From Prevotellaceae bacterium UBA4336 (lineage in GTDB: Bacteria > Bacteroidota > Bacteroidia > Bacteroidales > Bacteroidaceae), in contig DGTM01000051.1 in NCBI GenBank assembly GCA_002394305.1, positions 21,871 through 82,491 of the forward strand: a DNA stretch of 60,621 nucleotides, in the 5' to 3' direction. Positions 57,201 to 60,621 of this stretch are shown here, one piece after another (positions within the stretch are counted from its first letter, which is position 1; each line of letters opens with the position of its first letter). The position numbers and the translations under genes were made by a program. A model generated the notes under the pieces. It searched no databases, was not told the origin of the DNA, and saw nothing but the letters and a program-made list of their open reading frames with translations.

Positions 57201-58842
57201 CGTCGGCATGGATGCTGTCCAGGTCCCACGAGGCATAGCCCAGGTGGCCGATGTCCAGCTGTGCCAGCATCTTCGTGTGCGGGCTGAGGAGGTCGGTGCC
57301 GTGGCCCGAGAGTTGTGCCTCGGCGGTGAGGAGGTAGAGCGAGTCGTGCGGCAGGAAGTCGTGGAGCTGCAGGTCGGCGATGCGGGCACCTGCGCGGTAG
57401 GTCATCGTCTGCAGGTCGAGGTTTCCGTTCACGTGGGCCTTGCCTTTGCCCTCGGTGAGCAGTGCGTCGGCTGTGAGCTGCGAGGCCCGGCGCAGACGGG
57501 TGTCGGCGTGGAGGACCATCTTGGGGAAGTGCACCTTGTCGAGCCCGAGGTAGCGGCGGACGCATCGGAGGTCCATCGTCGTGACGTCCCACCTGAGGTC
57601 TGCCCCGAGCTGCGTGCTGTCCGTGACGTTGAGCAATGCGCCGCTGACGCGGGCATCGAGCACGCCGGGCATCGCCACGTTGCAGGTCTGCAGGGCCAGG
57701 CTGTCCAGGCTTCCTGCGGCCTGCAGGTCGATGCTGAGCGGCTCGGCCGGGTAGCAGGCGGCCAGGCCATCGGGCATGTAGGCTCCGGCGAGCAGGAGGA
57801 TATCCTCGCTGCCCAGCGATGCCTGGAGGGCTCCCTCGAGGTTACCCTTCAGGGGGGAGGTGCCTTTCCTGTCGAACCCTAAGTTGCCGGATGCAGAGCT
57901 GTGGGGCGTCTGCAGGTCGAGGCCGCGCACGTCGATGCGGGTGGAGTCGAGCTGGAAGTTGACGGCAAGCCTGTCGAGCCGGAAGCCGCTCTTCTCGCGG
58001 AAGGCGAGCCTGCTCAGCTGACCGCCCAGCGTTGCGGTCTGAGTGATGTAGGAAAACTTGTCGAGGTCCAGCCCTACGTCGTAGAGGGCCACGTGGTTTG
58101 CATCAAGTGCCTTGCCGGAGAGGGTGGGGGAGCCGGGGACTTCGTACGTGAGGCTGTCGGCCTCGAGGCTGACTTGTCCCACGCGGTATGCGCCTTCGCC
58201 GAGATGGATGTCGCCGGCATCGAGGCTTGCCTGGCGGATGGCGGCAACCAGCCTGAAGCTTGACGGGCCGTCCCTGACGATGAATTGTGAGTGACGGATT
58301 ATGAATTGCCTGACGTCTATCTGCCAGTTGACGGGCGCACTCTCCGTCGTGTCGGGCGGTGTCGGGCGGAGCGTGAGGTCGAGCACGCAGCCGTCCAGCA
58401 TGGCATCCGATACGTTGACCTTTTGTCTGCGGAGGTCGATGTCGTCGGCCTCAAGGCGTATGCTGCCCACCTGGCCGTTCAGGGCGAGTGCCTCCACGAG
58501 CCTGTCCATGCGTACGTTGCCGCCCGTCAGCTCCACGGCCTCCACGCCGATGTGCAGCGTGAGCAGGCGCGTGAGGTCGAGGTCCACGAGAAGGTGTTCC
58601 ACGTCGATGGCGTCGGTGGGCGGCTGTGCTATGTGAACCTGGCCGAGCCGAAGGTCGAGCAGGGGCGAGAGGTGCACGCTGCCGATGGAGACCTCCAGGC
58701 CCGTCTCCTCCTGCAGGTAGGCCGTCAGCCGATCCACAGCCCACCGCTGTACGGGCGGCAGGTAGAGACTGGTGGCGAGCAGCACAAGGAGCAGGAGCAG
58801 CACCAGCGTGGTCTTGACAAAAATTTTCAGTGCACGTTTCAT
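54277..58842 (-). CDS. TamB-family translocation/assembly protein
   Basis: The 1,521-residue protein has a single N-terminal membrane anchor (about 8-29, Leu/Val-rich), then an AsmA-like start (VQRWAVDRLTAYLQEETGLE) and a very long beta-helical repeat region. It ends in the TamB (DUF490) domain (about 1150-1500: GELRTDSLRIDVDSYNVNLQ, SDLKMRGRLDVLGNTDVSVV, GYSYTNTLNAYLQSAINEVA). TamB spans the periplasm and works with TamA, or carries lipids to the outer membrane. The TamA-like partner follows 43 bp downstream, which supports the call. A TACCTTTG box on the minus strand lies at 58873-58866. Confidence 0.93.
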   Translation of the reverse strand: MKRALKIFVKTTLVLLLLLVLLATSLYLPPVQRWAVDRLTAYLQEETGLEVSIGSVHLSPLLDLRLGQVHIAQPPTDAIDVEHLLVDLDLTRLLTLHIGVEAVELTGGNVRMDRLVEALALNGQVGSIRLEADDIDLRRQKVNVSDAMLDGCVLDLTLRPTPPDTTESAPVNWQIDVRQFIIRHSQFIVRDGPSSFRLVAAIRQASLDAGDIHLGEGAYRVGQVSLEADSLTYEVPGSPTLSGKALDANHVALYDVGLDLDKFSYITQTATLGGQLSRLAFREKSGFRLDRLAVNFQLDSTRIDVRGLDLQTPHSSASGNLGFDRKGTSPLKGNLEGALQASLGSEDILLLAGAYMPDGLAACYPAEPLSIDLQAAGSLDSLALQTCNVAMPGVLDARVSGALLNVTDSTQLGADLRWDVTTMDLRCVRRYLGLDKVHFPKMVLHADTRLRRASQLTADALLTEGKGKAHVNGNLDLQTMTYRAGARIADLQLHDFLPHDSLYLLTAEAQLSGHGTDLLSPHTKMLAQLDIGHLGYASWDLDSIHADARLEKGQASVELDSRNDLLELQGCIDAVIGERKVQDASFNLDLNRIDLYALRLARKPLSASMVMNVDGASDFQQTHRLAARIEAMELTTADSVYHPLDLTVDANLTPQLIHMKAAAGDLALSLSSDQGLDSLLAHIDAFRQEVQRQVDSLQIRQDTLRTLLPHLAVKLDCGQQNPIAGILRHATGYTFRDLALHLNSSPAEGLRGQGHMHALNTGAILLDSIMWRIRQEQSGIALDARIANGPKNRMVTFQSQLQASLTSTGAEASLLFLDAKGKKSVDFGLVLDLLADGMRVHFAPLNPIIAYRRFTLNADNFISLSGGGHLEALVDLLADDGTGIKLYTTPNEEALQDISLSVNRFNVGELTHVIPFMPDITGFLHGDFHYMQADSTSTVSADMVVQKMAYNSVLLGDIGLNGIYFPNADGSHYVDGIITQNKREILLLNGKYHDAKDQGMLDAQASLQRMPFALLNAFMPDGPASLSGYAWGDLEVSGKASNPILSGELRTDSLRIDVDSYNVNLQIPDHTFAIDNSHINLGKVEAYAAGKTPLVLDGDIDFSDLERVELDLNVRANDYQLINAPKRQGALAYGKVFVNVGGRLWGTLSDLKMRGRLDVLGNTDVSVVLTDTPITVDDQLSDIVTFTDFTDTIPAEPVDIARQNIDVQMNVGIAEGAQVHCFLSSGGNDYIDLQGGGDLTLTYDVQNDLQLWGRYTIQKGTMRYSIMAIPLNDFRIEQGSYVEFQGNIMNPRLNIGASERVRSTVTENSTPRNVAFDVGLKLSRTLEDMGLEFTLQAPEDMTVQNQLTAMTQEERGRVAVTMLVTGMYVTDDSETNGGYSYTNTLNAYLQSAINEVAGKALNTVDVNFGIAEGTSSTGGKTTDYSFSFAKRFWGNRISVIVGGRVSTGSDAVNTGQTIIDNISIEYRLDKSASRYVNLFYDRNYESLLEGQVTKMGGGIVLRKKADKLRELFIFRKKQQLP

Positions 58843-58865
58843 GTCTCGGCAGCGTAAATACGCTG

Positions 58866-58873
58866 CAAAGGTA
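58866..58873 (-). promoter_or_regulatory. -7 box for the tamB-tamA-like pair
   Basis: TACCTTTG on the minus strand, 24 bp before the tamB start. No clear -33 element. Confidence 0.45.
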
Positions 58874-58942
58874 CGAAATAAAAATAAGAAATAAGGTGTT
58901 TTCGGGGGAATATGTTTCGCTATTCAGCGAATCGCACCCCGC

Positions 58943-59052
58943 GCTTGTCCCGGAAGCGGCACACGCTTATCCCGGAAGAGCCTAACGCTTATTTCGGAAG
59001 AGCCTAACGCTTATTTCGGAAGAGCCTGGGTCTTATTCCGGAAGCGCACGGC
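58943..59052 (+). repeat. Five 22-bp units, family shared with 36005..36092
   Basis: Units start at 58943, 58965, 58987, 59009 and 59031, with core CGCTTATCCCGGAAGAG and variants TTGTCCCGG and TTATTTCGG. The last unit lies partly within the rluA-like coding end (stop at 59033). Confidence 0.92.
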
Positions 59053-59725
59053 TCTGCATGAGTTCCTGCCAGAGGCGTTCTTCGGGCAGAGGCGCTTCGA
59101 TGGTGATGTCCTGGTGCGTGACGGGGTGCTCCAGCCAGAGACGCCAGGCGTGGAGCGAGATGCTGCCGTCGGGATTGCTGCGCGGCGCACCGTACTTCAG
59201 GTCGCCCCGGATGGGACAGCCTATCTTGGCGAGCTGGCAGCGTATCTGGTGGTGTCGGCCCGTCAGCAGCTCCACCTCCAGCAGGAAGTACCGTTCGGAC
59301 TCAGCCACGAGTCGGTAGCTGAGCACTGCCCGCTTGCTGCCCGGCACCTCACGGTCGTAGGCGCGGGCCGTGTTCTGCTTCTCGTTGCGTGTGAGCCAGT
59401 GCGTGAGCGTCGCTTCGGTCTGCGGCGGACGGTTGGCAACGATGGCAAGATAAGTCTTCTTTACTGCCTGATGCTCGGCAAACATCTTGTTGAGCCTGGG
59501 CAGGGCCTTGCTCGTCTTGGCAAAGAGCACGACGCCGCTGACGGGGCGGTCCAGCCTGTGCACCACGCCCAGAAAGACGTTCCCAGGCTTCTGGTACCGC
59601 TCCTTCAGGTAGGCCTTCACCATATCGGACAAGGGGACATCGCCGGTCTTGTCGCCCTGCACGATGTCCCCTGCCTTCTTCGAGACTGCTATTAGATGAT
59701 TATCCTCGTAGATAACATTTACCAT
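59033..59725 (-). CDS. RluA-family 23S/tRNA pseudouridine synthase
   Basis: The 230-residue protein lacks the S4 domain, as in RluA/RluC-short forms. The catalytic motif HRLDRPVSG (about 56-64, Asp essential) is followed by KTYLAIVANRPP and the RNA-binding TGRHHQIRCQLA. It converts uridine to pseudouridine in rRNA or tRNA; the target site cannot be told from sequence. The last residues (RALPE and stop) are encoded by a unit of the 22-bp repeat array. It lies 38 bp downstream of fabG, with a C-rich palindrome between. Confidence 0.9.
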   Translation of the reverse strand: MVNVIYEDNHLIAVSKKAGDIVQGDKTGDVPLSDMVKAYLKERYQKPGNVFLGVVHRLDRPVSGVVLFAKTSKALPRLNKMFAEHQAVKKTYLAIVANRPPQTEATLTHWLTRNEKQNTARAYDREVPGSKRAVLSYRLVAESERYFLLEVELLTGRHHQIRCQLAKIGCPIRGDLKYGAPRSNPDGSISLHAWRLWLEHPVTHQDITIEAPLPEERLWQELMQSRALPE

Positions 59726-59735
59726 TCCGCCATTT

Positions 59736-59763
59736 GTTCCCCCTAAAGGGGGTTAGGGAGTCT
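59736..59763. repeat. C-rich palindrome between fabG and the rluA-like gene
   Basis: TTCCCCCTAAAGGGGGTTAG followed by GGAGTCTT, abutting the fabG stop. Same family as 16204-16231. Confidence 0.8.
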
Positions 59764-60522
59764 TTACATATTCATGCCGCCATCCACCTGGATGACCTGT
59801 CCGCTGACGTAGCTGCTCATGTCGCTGGCGAGGAAGGTGGCAACGTTGGCAATGTCCTCCACCTGTCCGCCGCGGCGCAGGGGTATCTTCTTCTTCCACT
59901 CCTCGCGAATCTCTTCGCTGAGCTGGGCCGTCATTGCTGTTTCGATGAAGCCGGGAGCGATGGCGTTGGCGCGGATGCCCTTGGGGCCCATCTCCTGTGC
60001 GATGCTCTTGGCAAGGGCTATCATGCCGGCCTTCGAGGCTGCGTAGTTGGCCTGGCCTGCATTGCCGTGAACGCCCACGACGCTGGCCATGTTGATGATG
60101 CTGCCACCGCGCTGCCGCATCATGATGGGCACGCAGGCATGGGTGAAGTTGAAGGTGCTCTTCAGGTTGACGTTGATGACGGCATCCCACTGCTGTTCGG
60201 TCATGCGCAGCATGAGGCCGTCCTTCGTGATGCCGGCGTTGTTGACCAGGATGTCGATGGTGCCGAAGTCCTCCTTTATCTTCTTCACGACTTCCTCGGT
60301 GGCGGCAAAGTCGGCAGCGTTGCCTGCATAGGCACGGCAGGTGACGCCCACGGCCTCAATCTCCTGGCGCGTGGCTTCCATGCCGGCAGCCATCTCGTCG
60401 TTGAGCACGAGGTCGGTGAATGCTATGTTTGCGCCTTCCGAGGCGAACTTCAGGGCAATGGCCTTGCCGATGCCCCTCGCTGCACCCGTGATGAGTGCAG
60501 TCTTTCCTTCAAGTAGTTTCAT
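59764..60522 (-). CDS. fabG: 3-oxoacyl-[acyl-carrier-protein] reductase
   Basis: 252 residues from MKLLEGKTALITGAARGIG. An upstream in-frame ATG (60597) would add 25 residues encoded by a palindromic repeat (SPLGEVGRG) and is rejected. The short-chain dehydrogenase pattern is complete: TGAARGIG cofactor loop, NNAG (about 90), catalytic Ser in INMASVVG, YAASKAG (Tyr-xxx-Lys) and a C-terminal GQVIQVDGGMNM. It reduces 3-oxoacyl-ACP with NADPH in fatty-acid elongation in the cytoplasm. Length and the GGMNM end fit FabG well. Confidence 0.93.
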   Translation of the reverse strand: MKLLEGKTALITGAARGIGKAIALKFASEGANIAFTDLVLNDEMAAGMEATRQEIEAVGVTCRAYAGNAADFAATEEVVKKIKEDFGTIDILVNNAGITKDGLMLRMTEQQWDAVINVNLKSTFNFTHACVPIMMRQRGGSIINMASVVGVHGNAGQANYAASKAGMIALAKSIAQEMGPKGIRANAIAPGFIETAMTAQLSEEIREEWKKKIPLRRGGQVEDIANVATFLASDMSSYVSGQVIQVDGGMNM

Positions 60523-60540
60523 GTTTATATCATTAATTTC

Positions 60541-60575
60541 AGCCCCTCTCCCGACCTCCCCCAAAGGGGAGGAGA
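60541..60575. repeat. C-rich palindrome upstream of fabG
   Basis: AGCCCCTCTCCCGACCTCCC then CCAAAGGGGAGGAG, the diverged form also seen at 38016-38097. The window then ends in CTTAACT repeats (60600-60621). Confidence 0.75.
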
Positions 60576-60621
60576 CAGGCGGTAGCAAATTTTTCATTTT
60601 TAACTCTTAACTCTTAACTCT

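Noticed and set aside
54370..57882. A 1,170-codon plus-strand frame antisense to tamB
   Set aside because: Composition is typical of an antisense shadow (Val/Glu/His-rich, no motifs), while the minus strand encodes a coherent TamB protein.
60523..60597. A 25-residue N-terminal extension of FabG
   Set aside because: It is encoded by a palindromic repeat, and the canonical SDR start MKLLEGKTALITG lies just downstream.

Overview
The window comes from a high-GC member of the Bacteroidales, most likely a Prevotella-like gut or rumen bacterium. The grounds are the -7 promoter box TAnnTTTG in front of several genes, GLUG and BspA-type surface proteins, Omp28/DUF6029 proteins, and many secreted proteins ending in a short tail of the form GIYI-x-x-GKK. 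No phage, conjugative element, rRNA, CRISPR array or SusC/SusD pair is visible.

Layout. 1-11.7 kb (+): a carbohydrate-related operon with a truncated GH106-like glycosidase, a GLUG surface protein, an arabinose/fucose-isomerase-like enzyme and a second GH106-like glycosidase. 11.8-15.1 kb: a divergent Lrp/AsnC regulator facing metY and cysK (cysteine/homocysteine synthesis). 15.1-18.9 kb (-): a thioredoxin-fold lipoprotein without its cysteines, an OmpA/TPR lipoprotein and a HAD phosphatase. 19-29.9 kb (+): a GH115 alpha-glucuronidase and a 2,256-residue GLUG protein ending in a dockerin. 30.5-35.9 kb (+): a five-gene operon of TlpA thioredoxin, DUF6029 outer-membrane protein, Omp28 lipoprotein and two secreted proteins. 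36.1-36.4 kb (-): tRNA-Glu and tRNA-Ser. 36.5-39.2 kb (+): an FdtA-like sugar ketoisomerase and a fused acyltransferase-aminotransferase, a nucleotide-sugar amination module. 39.2-45.6 kb (-): an operon with a BspA-like LRR protein, a dockerin protein, a cohesin-like secreted protein and a 49-residue acidic peptide. 46.3-48.3 kb (-): an Rpn/PD-(D/E)XK nuclease-family protein and rpsP. 48.5-60.5 kb (-): a secreted (alpha/alpha) toroid-PA14 protein, TamA/BamA-like, TamB, an RluA-family pseudouridine synthase and fabG.

The most unusual aspect is how many different short tandem repeats and palindromes occupy the spaces between genes and enter genes. They include 7-, 8-, 9-, 12-, 22- and 28/29-bp tandem arrays and a C-rich palindrome family resembling REP elements. 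In several places they form the start codon (the tamA-like gene), the stop-codon region (the rluA-like gene), a linker joining two enzymes (37014..39200), a signal peptide (15124..16191) or a stretch where one repeat unit would shift the frame (the tamA-like gene). One 22-bp array family occurs at two loci 23 kb apart. All functional statements rest on reading motifs by eye; no database search was run.
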